A DNA stretch of 6,031 nt, taken from Rubrivivax sp. Its GTDB lineage: Bacteria > Pseudomonadota > Gammaproteobacteria > Burkholderiales > Burkholderiaceae_C. The notes under the pieces are model-generated. The model was not told the origin of the DNA. It ran no database searches and worked only from the letters and a program-made list of their open reading frames with translations. Numbering within the stretch: position 1 is the stretch's first letter; each line of letters opens with the position of its first letter. This document shows positions 1 through 6,027 of the stretch, one piece after another. The stretch is taken from assembly GCA_027484885.1 (NCBI GenBank), contig JAIXSD010000688.1:1-6031 (forward strand), read 5' to 3'. Position numbers and translations under genes: made by a program.

Positions 1-866
1 AAGCCCGAATCGAACATGCGGCCGATGTTGATCGCGGTCGAGTTCGGGTCGTGGTAGCGGACGCTGTCGCGACGCACTTCGCGCTTCTTGACCGCCAGGG
101 TGCGCGCATCCAGCGTCACTGTCTGGAAGTACATGTAGACGGCCACGAACACCGAGCTGGCGCCCTTCTCACCGGTCTTCGGGTCGATGGTCTGGTAGTC
201 ACCATCGGCTTGGCCTTCAGCCTGCAGGCTCAGATCACCATTGCCCGAGGACTCCAGGCCGGTGTAGCGCTCGCGAGCGAGCGGTTGAATATAGATGCCG
301 ATGCCGGCCAGGCGCTCGCCCATGCCTTTGACGCTGGACATATGCCATTTGGGCAAGACCGCCACGATCTCGTCCCACTGGCTGCGCTCGGGCACGGCGC
401 GCAGGTGCTCGATCAGCAGCGCTTCCAGGCGCTCCTCGCGCTGGACATAACGCTTCTCATCGACGTAGGCCATGGCCTCTTCCGGCGGCAGCCAGTCCAG
501 CAGCACACGGCGGGTTTGCGGTTCACTCTGATTGAAGCCCTCATCGATACCGTCCAGCACCAGGCGGTTCAGCGTCACCGGGTCCAGCCGCACTTCCTTG
601 CGGGTGTAGGGCGCCAGATGGGTGCCGGTCTGCTCGCGCTGGCGCACGATGGTGATGCGATCGCCAATGGCCGAGATCACCGCCACGGTGCGCGGCACCG
701 GGCTCGCACTGACCGCGGCTTCGGCAGTTTCGGCCTGGGCCGCACCACCCAGACCGAAGAGCAGCATCGCGGCTGCAGCCCATGTCGGCCAAGCCGCTGC
801 GATCTGCCGCTCAGCCGCTGCGCGCCGGGCGCGTCGATCGTTTTTCTTGTCCTTGTTCCAAAGCAT
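1..866 (-). CDS. Putative exported protein of unknown function, N-terminal part (runs off left edge)
   Basis: An uninterrupted frame runs from an ATG at 866-864 to the left edge, giving 288 codons without a stop. The C-terminus and stop lie outside the window. The start is supported by an AGGAGGA Shine-Dalgarno four bases upstream. The N-terminus looks like a Sec signal peptide with a long basic n-region (KDKKNDRRARR, residues 5-15), a hydrophobic stretch (about 30-43, including AAAAMLLFGLGGAA) and a probable cleavage site after AQA, residue 45. The mature part opens with a beta-strand-like segment (TVAVISAIGDRITIVRQ, about 60-76). An acidic/basic, probably helical region follows (about 128-165), then further strand-like segments (FVAVYMYFQTVTLDA, about 240-254). 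I recognise no domain family or catalytic motif. Export to the periplasm or cell envelope is inferred from the signal only. It lies on the same strand as the cluster to its right, but a 125-nt gap with a hairpin separates them, so it is probably its own unit. Confidence 0.82.
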   Translation of the reverse strand, partial: MLWNKDKKNDRRARRAAAERQIAAAWPTWAAAAMLLFGLGGAAQAETAEAAVSASPVPRTVAVISAIGDRITIVRQREQTGTHLAPYTRKEVRLDPVTLNRLVLDGIDEGFNQSEPQTRRVLLDWLPPEEAMAYVDEKRYVQREERLEALLIEHLRAVPERSQWDEIVAVLPKWHMSSVKGMGERLAGIGIYIQPLARERYTGLESSGNGDLSLQAEGQADGDYQTIDPKTGEKGASSVFVAVYMYFQTVTLDARTLAVKKREVRRDSVRYHDPNSTAINIGRMFDSG

Positions 867-870
867 GTGA

Positions 871-877
871 TCCTCCT
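871..877 (-). promoter_or_regulatory. Strong Shine-Dalgarno of the exported-protein gene
   Basis: AGGAGGA on the minus strand ends four bases before the ATG at 866. It fixes the start of the exported protein, including its unusually long charged n-region. No convincing -35/-10 pair was found between here and the hairpin at 958-982. TGATAA about 20 bases upstream of the ATG could be a -10, but it has no good -35 partner. Confidence 0.75.
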
Positions 878-957
878 GGTTTTCTTTCTTATCAGCGCAC
901 CTCAGCGGATGCGACAGGCGCGGGATTCTGCCTTGTCTTCAGCTCAAACTGGACGCA

Positions 958-982
958 CGCTCCGCGCGCTGTGCGCGGAGCG
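958..982 (-). terminator. Perfect 10-bp hairpin downstream of the three-gene cluster (terminator-like)
   Basis: CGCTCCGCGC (958-967) and GCGCGGAGCG (973-982) are exact reverse complements around a 5-nt loop. The hairpin starts about 10 nt past the stop codon of the D-2-hydroxyacid dehydrogenase on the minus strand, where an operon-end terminator is expected. No U-tract follows on either strand, so it is not a textbook intrinsic terminator. It may act as a weak terminator or as a 3'-end barrier that protects the mRNA from exonucleases. It also separates the cluster from the exported-protein gene. Confidence 0.6.
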
Positions 983-991
983 ACATTTGGC

Positions 992-1975
992 TCATGGCTT
1001 GAGCAAGGTGGGCATCGGCAGCCCACTGAATGCGGCCCGCAAATTGGCCTCGGCCAGCTCACACATCGCCCGCCGCGTGGGCACCGAGGCGCTGGCGATA
1101 TGCGGCGTGAGCACGACGTTCGCGCAAGCCAGCAGGTCCGGGTGCACCTGGGGCTCGCCCTCAAACACATCGAGGCCGGCGGCGGCCAGCCGCCCCTCCC
1201 GCAGGGCACGGGCCAGGGCCACATCGTCCACCACGCCACCGCGGGCGATATTGGTGAGGGTGGCGCTGGGCTTCATCAGGGTCAGGTCTTGCTCGGCCAC
1301 CAGGTGGTGGGAAGCTGGCGTGTAGGGCACGACGATGAGGAGGTGATCGGCCTCGCGCAGCAGCGCTTCTTTGCTGACCCAACGGGCGCCGATGGGCGCC
1401 TCCTGCTCGGGCGCGAGGCGACTGCGGTTGTGATAGATAACCGGCATGCCAAAGCCCAAGGCACCGCGCCGGGCGATGGCCTGGCCGATGCGGCCCATGC
1501 CAAGGATGCCCAGGGTGGCGCCGTGGATGTCGGCGCCAGCGAACAGGTCGACCCGCCATTGCTTCCAATCGCCGCGACGCAAGTAATGTTCGCTCTCGCT
1601 GATGCGCCGGGCCGCCGCCATCATCAGGGCAAAGCCGAAGTCGGCCGTGGTTTCGGTCAGCACATCGGGCGCGTTGCTGACGCGCACGCCGCGCGCGCTG
1701 CAGGCGGCCAGGTCCACATTGTTGTAGCCCACCGTCATCAGGCTGATGACGCGCAGCTCGGGGCATGCATCGAGCAGCTCGGCCGTGATCTGCTCGGTGC
1801 CCGAGGCGAACAGCCCTGCCTTGCCCTGCAGGCGCTGGCGCAAGGCTTCCGGGCTCAGAGGCTGGTCGTCATCGGCGTAGTCGAGATCAAACACCTCAGC
1901 CATGCGCGCCGCGATGTCCGGGAAGATGCGGCGGGCCAAGAGCACGCGCGGTTTGGGGGCGGCAAGGTTCGACAT
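992..1975 (-). CDS. D-isomer-specific 2-hydroxyacid dehydrogenase (glyoxylate/hydroxypyruvate reductase type)
   Basis: This 327-aa cytoplasmic NAD(P)H-dependent enzyme is predicted to reduce 2-keto acids such as glyoxylate or hydroxypyruvate to the D-2-hydroxyacid. The N-terminal catalytic half (about 1-100) includes TVGYNNVDLAAC (81-92). The Rossmann domain carries the dinucleotide motif GMGRIG (159-164). The catalytic triad is Arg245 (in IARGG), Glu274 (in DVFEGEP) and His292 (in LTPHIASAS). The Arg-Glu and Glu-His spacings of 29 and 18 residues fit the family. Length is normal. I chose the ATG at 1975 because an AGGAG lies 11 nt upstream. An in-frame GTG at 1987 overlaps that Shine-Dalgarno and would add only four residues. 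It is the last gene of the cluster, 15 nt after NhaD, and probably co-translated with it. The exact substrate cannot be read from sequence; another 2-keto acid is possible. Confidence 0.93.
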   Translation of the reverse strand: MSNLAAPKPRVLLARRIFPDIAARMAEVFDLDYADDDQPLSPEALRQRLQGKAGLFASGTEQITAELLDACPELRVISLMTVGYNNVDLAACSARGVRVSNAPDVLTETTADFGFALMMAAARRISESEHYLRRGDWKQWRVDLFAGADIHGATLGILGMGRIGQAIARRGALGFGMPVIYHNRSRLAPEQEAPIGARWVSKEALLREADHLLIVVPYTPASHHLVAEQDLTLMKPSATLTNIARGGVVDDVALARALREGRLAAAGLDVFEGEPQVHPDLLACANVVLTPHIASASVPTRRAMCELAEANLRAAFSGLPMPTLLKP

Positions 1976-1986
1976 GAAGAACAACA

Positions 1987-1993
1987 CTCCTCA
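1987..1993 (-). promoter_or_regulatory. Shine-Dalgarno overlapping the NhaD stop codon
   Basis: On the minus strand the bases TGAGGAG contain both the TGA stop of the NhaD gene and the AGGAG ribosome binding site of the hydroxyacid dehydrogenase. Ribosomes finishing NhaD therefore stop on the next gene's binding site, an arrangement typical of translational coupling. The AGGAG sits 11 nt from the ATG at 1975, which decides that start over the GTG at 1987. Confidence 0.7.
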
Positions 1994-3427
1994 GAACCAG
2001 ATCAGGCTCATCACAAGAAACAAGGGGATCAAGACCGCGCCCGACCAGGCCATATAGCCAAAGAAGCTGGGCATGGCGATGCCGCGCTCTTCGGCGATGG
2101 CCTTGACCATGAAGTTGGGGGCATTGCCGATGTAGCTGTTGGCGCCCATGAAGACCGAGCCGGCCGAGATGGCCACCAAGGTGGGCGCCAGCTGGCTCAT
2201 CAGCTGCGCTGCATCGCCACCGGCCAGGTTGAAGAACACCAGGTAGGTGGGCGCGTTGTCCAGAAAGGACGAGAGCAAGCCGCTGAACCAGAAGTAGGCC
2301 CAGGGCATGGGCTGGCCATCGGGTGCGGTGACGGCGCGGGTGACGGCGGCAAACGCCCCCTGCTCGCCCGCCTTGAGCATGGCCAGCACCGGCGCCATGG
2401 TCACGAAGATGGCGGCAAAGAGCTTGGCCACCTCCAGCATGGGCGCCCAGGAGAACTGGTTGCGCGCACGCACATCGAGGGGTGTCAGCGCGACCGAGGC
2501 CAGGGTCACCAGCAGCAGGGTGCCATCGCGCAGCAGTGCGGGCAGGCTCAGGCTCACGCCGCCGAGCTGCCAGCCCGGGTGCGCGGGCTTCCACAGCCCG
2601 CTCATCAACACCAGGCCCACCACCACGCCGAGCAAGGCAAAGTTCAGGCCGCCCTCGATGCCGAAGCGGTGGTCGTCCGGCGTGGGGTCGCGCGGCAGCA
2701 CGCCTTCGCGGCGGTAGAAATGGCGATCCAGCAAGTAGAAGATGGCCAGCAGGCTGCCCACCATGAACAGGGTCTGCGGCGCCAGATGCTGCAGGGTCCA
2801 GAAAAAGCTCACGCCTTGCAGAAAACCCAGGAACAGCGGTGGGTCACCCAGCGGCGTCAGCGCGCCGCCGGCATTGCTGACGATGAAGATGAAGAACACC
2901 AGCACATGGACGTTGTGCCGGCGGTTGTCATTGGCGCGGATCAGTGGTCGCACCATCAGCATGGACGCCCCCGTCGTGCCCATCACGCTGGCCAGGGCCG
3001 CGCCGATTGCCAGCAGGCCGACATTGAGCCCCGGGCTGCCATGCAGATTGCCGCGGATGAAGATGCCGCCCGCGGTGGTGAACAGCGCCGTCAGCAAGAT
3101 CACAAACGGCAGGTACTCGGCCACGGCGGTGTGCAGCAGCACGCCACCCGTCGTACCGGCGCCTTCGTAGGCCAGCAGAGGCAGCAGCAAAACCAAGGCC
3201 CAGCCGGCGCTGATCTTGCCGTAGTGTCGGTGCCAGATCGCCGGCGCCAACAGCGGCATCAGGGCGATGGACAGCAGCAGGCCCGCAAACGGCAGGCCCC
3301 AGAGCGCGCCAAAACGGCTGCCGTCGAGATCGGCCGCCAGGGCCGGGCCGGCGGACATTGCCATCACCAGGGCCAGGCTGCCGCGGCGCAAGACCTGACC
3401 CCGCAGCGGCCCGCGGCGGTCAGTCAC
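1991..3427 (-). CDS. nhaD: NhaD-type Na+/H+ antiporter (CitMHS_2 / ion transporter superfamily)
   Basis: This 478-aa polytopic inner-membrane protein is predicted to exchange Na+ (or Li+) for H+. With a GTG start at 3427, family signatures appear in order. MGTTGASMLMVRPLIRAN (149-166) lies in the first half, followed by the hallmark loop SNAGGALTPLGDPPLF (184-199). The second half has FLDNAPTY (388-395) and GANSYIGNAPNFM (428-440). Many hydrophobic segments separate them, the last ending at the C-terminal residue. The N-terminus resembles a cleavable signal (LRRGSLALVMAMSAGPALA then ADLDG), also seen in NhaD relatives. The start is uncertain. The GTG at 3427 overlaps the nitroreductase stop by 8 nt and lacks a clear Shine-Dalgarno, so initiation would rely on coupling. 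A TTG at 3391 would give a shorter, cleaner signal peptide. Longer versions running into the nitroreductase gene are unlikely. Ion specificity is inferred from family membership. Confidence 0.9.
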   Translation of the reverse strand: MTDRRGPLRGQVLRRGSLALVMAMSAGPALAADLDGSRFGALWGLPFAGLLLSIALMPLLAPAIWHRHYGKISAGWALVLLLPLLAYEGAGTTGGVLLHTAVAEYLPFVILLTALFTTAGGIFIRGNLHGSPGLNVGLLAIGAALASVMGTTGASMLMVRPLIRANDNRRHNVHVLVFFIFIVSNAGGALTPLGDPPLFLGFLQGVSFFWTLQHLAPQTLFMVGSLLAIFYLLDRHFYRREGVLPRDPTPDDHRFGIEGGLNFALLGVVVGLVLMSGLWKPAHPGWQLGGVSLSLPALLRDGTLLLVTLASVALTPLDVRARNQFSWAPMLEVAKLFAAIFVTMAPVLAMLKAGEQGAFAAVTRAVTAPDGQPMPWAYFWFSGLLSSFLDNAPTYLVFFNLAGGDAAQLMSQLAPTLVAISAGSVFMGANSYIGNAPNFMVKAIAEERGIAMPSFFGYMAWSGAVLIPLFLVMSLIWF

Positions 3428-4142
3428 GGTAAAAACGTGCGAACTCGGCCACCGGCGCTCGCTCGGTGAGCAGGCTGTTTTCCACCGCCGCCGGGTCGGC
3501 GTGACCGAGCGCCATGCCGCACACCACCATCTGGCTGGGCGCCAGCTGCAGCTCTTCGGCAATCAGGCGGTGGAACTGGGTGAAGGCCGCCTGCGGGCAG
3601 GTGTGCAGGCCGCGGCCGCGCGCCGCGATCATCACGTTCTCCAGGAACATGCCGTAGTCCAGCCAGCTGCCCTGCTGCATGACGCGGTCGATGGTGAAGA
3701 TCAGGCCGACCGGCGCGTCGAAGAACTGGAAGTTGCGTGCATGTTGCGCCTGCATGCGGGCCTTGTCGGTCTTGGCGATGTTCAGCAGGCCATACAGATC
3801 CCAACCGACCTTGCGCCGGCGGTCGATATAGGGCGAGACCCATTCGTTCGGGTAGTAGGCGTACTCCTCGCTGTGGGTCGCCAGCTCGGCCGGGTCCAGA
3901 TAGGCCTTTTGGATGCGATCGACCAGGCGCTGCCGTGCCGCGCCGGTCAGCACATGCACCTGCCAGGGCTGGGTGTTGGTGCCCGAGGGTGCCCGCGCCG
4001 CGACCTGCAAGATGGCTTCGATCTCGCTCGGTGCCACCTCAGTGGGCAAGAAGGCGCGCATGGAACGCCGTGTCATGAGGGCGGTGTCCACGGCGGCCGT
4101 GTCGGCCGGCGTGGGTTGATCGAACAGATGGGGAGTGGTCAT
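3420..4142 (-). CDS. Nitroreductase family FMN-dependent oxidoreductase
   Basis: This 240-aa cytoplasmic flavoprotein is predicted to use FMN and NAD(P)H to reduce nitroaromatics, quinones or enone-type substrates; the natural substrate is unknown. FMN-contacting motifs are visible: TRRSMRAF near the start (24-31), APSGTNTQPWQVHV (51-64) with Ser53, Asn56 and Gln58, the GMFLENVMIAARGRGLHTCPQ helix region (164-184), and the C-terminal VCGMALGHADP (207-217) with TERAPV (227-232). Length fits the family. I chose the ATG at 4142 because the extra upstream residues back to an ATG at 4226 are not family-like. No clear Shine-Dalgarno precedes 4142, so the start is moderately certain. It is the first gene of the three-gene cluster, and its stop codon overlaps the GTG start of NhaD by 8 nt. 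The promoter should lie in the 97-nt spacer to the right, but I see no good hexamers there. Confidence 0.92.
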   Translation of the reverse strand: MTTPHLFDQPTPADTAAVDTALMTRRSMRAFLPTEVAPSEIEAILQVAARAPSGTNTQPWQVHVLTGAARQRLVDRIQKAYLDPAELATHSEEYAYYPNEWVSPYIDRRRKVGWDLYGLLNIAKTDKARMQAQHARNFQFFDAPVGLIFTIDRVMQQGSWLDYGMFLENVMIAARGRGLHTCPQAAFTQFHRLIAEELQLAPSQMVVCGMALGHADPAAVENSLLTERAPVAEFARFYRD

Positions 4143-4239
4143 AGAGCGCGCAGCGTCCGGGTTGGAGAAAGACAAAGAGCAAGGGCTGAGGATTGGGAGA
4201 AATTCAACCACAAAGAAACAAAGCATCCGGTCGACGCCC
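4143..4239. other. Intergenic spacer, purine/pyrimidine skewed
   Basis: This 97-nt gap separates the deacylase stop from the nitroreductase start. It is much less GC-rich than its surroundings and strongly strand-skewed, with the plus strand purine-rich. It contains loosely repeated CAAAG words (4173-4177, 4211-4215, 4219-4223) and two similar TTGG(G)AGAAA words (4162-4170 and 4193-4202). I found no tRNA, hairpin terminator or convincing sigma70 promoter. The nitroreductase promoter may be here but cannot be placed. Confidence 0.4.
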
Positions 4240-5187
4240 TCAGCGCGTCCGCCACGCCGCCCAGGCCCTTACCGCTTCGTTGAGCGTGTTGGCCTGCACC
4301 GCCACGGTGGTGGCGATGTCGTGGCCGTAGCCGCCAGCCATGCTCAGAGCGACGCGGATGCCGCGCTCGCGCAGGGCGCTGAGCACGCGCCGGTCGCGTT
4401 CCAGCAGGCCGGCGCTGCTGAGCTTGAGGCGGCCCAGGCGGTCGCCTTCGTGCGGGTCGGCGCCGGCCAGGTAGAAAGCCAGGCCGGGCTGGGCGCCTGC
4501 GGCGGCGTGGCGAGCCCAAACTTCGTCGAGCGCCTGGTCGAGCGCCTGGAGATAGGGCTCGTCGCTGCAGCCATCGGGCAGTTCCACATCGAGATCGCTG
4601 TGCTCCTTGCGGGCCGGGAAGTTCTTGGCACCGTGCATGGAGAAGGTGAACACGCTGTCGTCACCGGCAAAAATGGCGGCTGTGCCATTGCCTTGGTGGA
4701 CATCGAGATCGATGACGAGCACGCGCAGCAGCGCAGCACCCGGCCCCGCCTGCGCAAGCCCTTCCTGCTGCATCAAGCGGGCGGCCACCGCCACATCGTT
4801 GAACACACAGTAGCCCGAGCCCCGGTCGGCAAAGGCATGGTGGGTGCCGCCGGCCATGTTCGCGGCCACGCCCTCGGCCAAGGCCGCGCGGGCCGCCGCA
4901 ATGCTGGCGCCGACCGAATGCAGCGAGCGTGCCGCCATCGAGGGCGACCAGGGGAAACCGATCTCGCGCTGCTGGGCCGCGCTCAACTGGCCCTGCAGGA
5001 CCGCGTTCACGTATTCGGGCGTGTGGGCGAGGCAGAGTTCCGCCTCGCTGGCAGCCGGCGCCGGCGCCATGCGCAGCAGGCCGGGCTCGGCCTCGAAGTG
5101 CTCGCGCAGCAGGCGGTACTTGCTGGCGGGAAAACTGTGACCCGGCGGCAAGGCCAGGGAGTGGGCGTCGGAATGAAAGGCCTGCAT
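4240..5187 (-). CDS. Histone deacetylase family protein (class IV / HDAC11-like zinc deacylase)
   Basis: This 315-aa cytoplasmic zinc hydrolase of the arginase/deacetylase fold is predicted to remove acetyl or longer acyl groups from lysines or small amines. Key residues are present: tandem catalytic His116-His117 in GGTHHA, zinc ligands Asp162 and His164 in [10 protein letters not shown] and Asp244 in [12 protein letters not shown], and the transition-state Tyr287 in [20 protein letters not shown] (125-136) and [10 protein letters not shown] (182-191) match the HDAC11-like bacterial branch. Length is normal and the protein looks complete and active. I chose the ATG at 5187 because [20 protein letters not shown] is a typical start of the family. 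Upstream in-frame extensions run into the divergent regulatory region and are not family-like. The Shine-Dalgarno is weak. It is divergent from phaP with 244 nt between the starts, and 97 nt upstream of the nitroreductase on the same strand. The substrate is unknown; class assignment is from motifs only. Confidence 0.93.
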   Translation of the reverse strand: MQAFHSDAHSLALPPGHSFPASKYRLLREHFEAEPGLLRMAPAPAASEAELCLAHTPEYVNAVLQGQLSAAQQREIGFPWSPSMAARSLHSVGASIAAARAALAEGVAANMAGGTHHAFADRGSGYCVFNDVAVAARLMQQEGLAQAGPGAALLRVLVIDLDVHQGNGTAAIFAGDDSVFTFSMHGAKNFPARKEHSDLDVELPDGCSDEPYLQALDQALDEVWARHAAAGAQPGLAFYLAGADPHEGDRLGRLKLSSAGLLERDRRVLSALRERGIRVALSMAGGYGHDIATTVAVQANTLNEAVRAWAAWRTR

Positions 5188-5292
5188 GGGTGCACACCAT
5201 AGCGGGCGGCGGCATTCCGTGCCTGTCATGGGGGCGTCACCGCGCGGCGCCAAGCTGCAGAGGAAGGCAGGATTTCCGGCAGATCCCCCTAA

Positions 5293-5311
5293 TTTGCTGC
5301 GCCGCAGCAAA
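5293..5311. promoter_or_regulatory. Perfect inverted repeat upstream of the phaP -35, candidate PhaR operator 1
   Basis: TTTGCTGC (5293-5300), spacer GCC, GCAGCAAA (5304-5311) form perfect 8-bp arms. The core CTGC-N3-GCAG is the pattern I recall for PhaR binding in alphaproteobacteria. It ends six bases before the -35 hexamer of the proposed phaP promoter. PhaR represses phasin genes until PHA granules titrate it away. The assignment is inference from position and pattern. As it lies in a divergent region, it could also affect the deacylase gene. Confidence 0.6.
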
Positions 5312-5317
5312 AATGTC

Positions 5318-5345
5318 TTGCAAAGCCCGCCGACATCCCTATACT
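5318..5345 (+). promoter_or_regulatory. Proposed sigma70-type promoter of phaP
   Basis: TTGCAA (5318-5323) matches the -35 consensus at four of six bases. After a 16-bp spacer comes TATACT (5340-5345), five of six bases of the -10 consensus. Transcription would start near 5352, giving a leader of about 80 nt before the phaP ATG. This predicted start coincides with the first base of the downstream inverted repeat. The -35 is itself a TTGCAA palindrome sharing the TTGC/GCAA core of the two flanking repeats. Confidence 0.6.
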
Positions 5346-5351
5346 TCGTTT

Positions 5352-5366
5352 TGTTGCAGTGCAACA
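5352..5366. promoter_or_regulatory. Perfect inverted repeat at the predicted phaP transcription start, candidate PhaR operator 2
   Basis: TGTTGCA (5352-5358), a single G, and TGCAACA (5360-5366) are exact reverse complements. The element covers the predicted +1, a classic place for a repressor to block RNA polymerase. It shares the TTGC...GCAA core with the upstream element, and their centres are 57 bp apart. Two PhaR sites, one near the start point and one near the -35, are as I recall described for Cupriavidus phaP1. Binding here is inferred. Confidence 0.62.
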
Positions 5367-5403
5367 TTTATCGCTGTCGAACGATTTCATCCATCGAATC
5401 AAC

Positions 5404-5416
5404 GGGGGTCACCCCC
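5404..5416 (+). promoter_or_regulatory. Small GC hairpin immediately before the phaP Shine-Dalgarno
   Basis: GGGGGT (5404-5409), C, ACCCCC (5411-5416) is a perfect 13-bp inverted repeat. In RNA it would fold as five G-C pairs closing a UCA loop, ending about four bases before the ribosome binding site. It could stabilise the 5' end of an abundant mRNA or hold the Shine-Dalgarno open. A role is not shown. Confidence 0.4.
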
Positions 5417-5419
5417 CAT

Positions 5420-5425
5420 CAGGAG
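5420..5425 (+). promoter_or_regulatory. Shine-Dalgarno of phaP
   Basis: CAGGAG lies six bases before the ATG at 5432. It sets the start at [14 protein letters not shown] rather than at any upstream in-frame start in the regulatory region. Confidence 0.75.
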
Positions 5426-5431
5426 TGCTCC

Positions 5432-5989
5432 ATGCTGACGACCGAACAAATCATCGCCGCCCACAAAGCCAATGTCGAAACCCTGTTTGGCCTGACCAAC
5501 AAGGCTTTCGAAGGCGTGGAAAAGCTGGTCGAACTGAACCTGCAAGTGGCCAAGACCGCCCTGAGCGAAGTCGCTGAGTCGACCCACGCGGCCCTGTCGG
5601 TCAAGGACGCGCAAGAGCTGCTGGCCCTGCAAAGCGCCCTGCTGCAGCCCAGCGCCGAGAAGGCCGCTTCCTACAGCCGCCATCTGTACGACATCGCCTC
5701 CAGCACCAATGCCGAAGTGGCCAAGGTGGCTGAAGCCCAGCTGGCTGACATCCAAGCCAAGTTCTCGGCCGTGGTCGAAAACGCTGCCAAGAACGCACCG
5801 GCCGGCACCGAAAACGCCGTCGCCCTGGTGAAGAGCGCCGTGGCCGCCGCCAACAACGCTTTCGAGTCGGTGCAAAAGGCCGCCAAGCAAGCCACCGAAG
5901 TGGCCGAAGCCAACTTCGAAGCCGCCACCAACAGCGCCGTCAAGGCCACCCAGACCGCCAGCCGCGCTTCCAAGCGCGCTGCCGCCTGA
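5432..5989 (+). CDS. phaP: Phasin, PHA granule-associated protein
   Basis: This 185-aa protein coats polyhydroxyalkanoate granules in the cytoplasm and controls their number and size. The N-terminal two thirds closely follow Cupriavidus-type PhaP as I know it: [20 protein letters not shown] (1-20), [19 protein letters not shown] (24-42), [10 protein letters not shown] (58-67), [10 protein letters not shown] (81-90) and [10 protein letters not shown] (99-108). [20 protein letters not shown] (121-140) and [19 protein letters not shown] (141-159) continue the match. It is almost entirely helix-forming, with no Cys or Trp and only two Pro, ending in an Ala/Lys/Arg-rich tail ([15 protein letters not shown]). 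Codon use is strongly biased, for example GAA for most Glu while the neighbours favour GAG, as expected of a highly expressed gene. A good Shine-Dalgarno fixes the start. The upstream region has a plausible promoter with two candidate PhaR operators, so expression probably rises when PHA accumulates. No PHA synthase gene is in the window. Confidence 0.96.
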   Translation: MLTTEQIIAAHKANVETLFGLTNKAFEGVEKLVELNLQVAKTALSEVAESTHAALSVKDAQELLALQSALLQPSAEKAASYSRHLYDIASSTNAEVAKVAEAQLADIQAKFSAVVENAAKNAPAGTENAVALVKSAVAAANNAFESVQKAAKQATEVAEANFEAATNSAVKATQTASRASKRAAA

Positions 5990-6010
5990 GTCTCCTCGTC
6001 TCAGTTGTCT

Positions 6011-6027
6011 CCTCGGCACCGCTGAGG
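6011..6027 (+). terminator. Hairpin downstream of phaP, probable terminator (right flank cut off)
   Basis: CCTCGGC (6011-6017), loop ACC, GCTGAGG (6021-6027) form a 7-bp stem with one G-U pair, 21 nt past the phaP stop codon. The position suits a terminator of a monocistronic phasin gene. The window ends four bases later, so a following T-tract cannot be checked. Confidence 0.45.

Noticed and set aside
51..1325. Plus-strand open frame of 424 codons opposite the exported-protein gene
   Set aside because: The minus strand has a Shine-Dalgarno, signal peptide and protein-like composition. The plus-strand translation is low-complexity and crosses the intergenic hairpin.
782..3469. Plus-strand open frame of 895 codons spanning the antisense of the hydroxyacid dehydrogenase and NhaD
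   Set aside because: It is rich in His, Gln, Ala, Gly and Arg, has no recognisable domain, crosses two well-supported genes on the other strand, and has no ribosome binding site. Long antisense frames are expected opposite GC-rich genes.
3501..5202. Plus-strand open frames opposite the nitroreductase and the deacylase (3501-4283 and 4135-5202)
   Set aside because: They are shadows of the minus-strand genes, which carry complete catalytic motifs. The plus-strand translations show no motif and have unlikely composition.
5188..5367. N-terminal extension of the deacylase by 60 residues
   Set aside because: The extra residues are not family-like and would be encoded by the divergent regulatory region. 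The ATG at 5187 begins at the conserved family start.
5186..5431. N-terminal extension of phaP back to an upstream in-frame start
   Set aside because: It would cover the promoter and both palindromes. The ATG at 5432 has a good Shine-Dalgarno and matches the usual phasin N-terminus.
5399..6019. Minus-strand open frame of 206 codons with Gly-rich sequence opposite phaP
   Set aside because: It is the antisense of the clearly identified phasin and is Gly/Leu/Val repetitive because it mirrors the Ala/Lys/Glu-rich helix codons.
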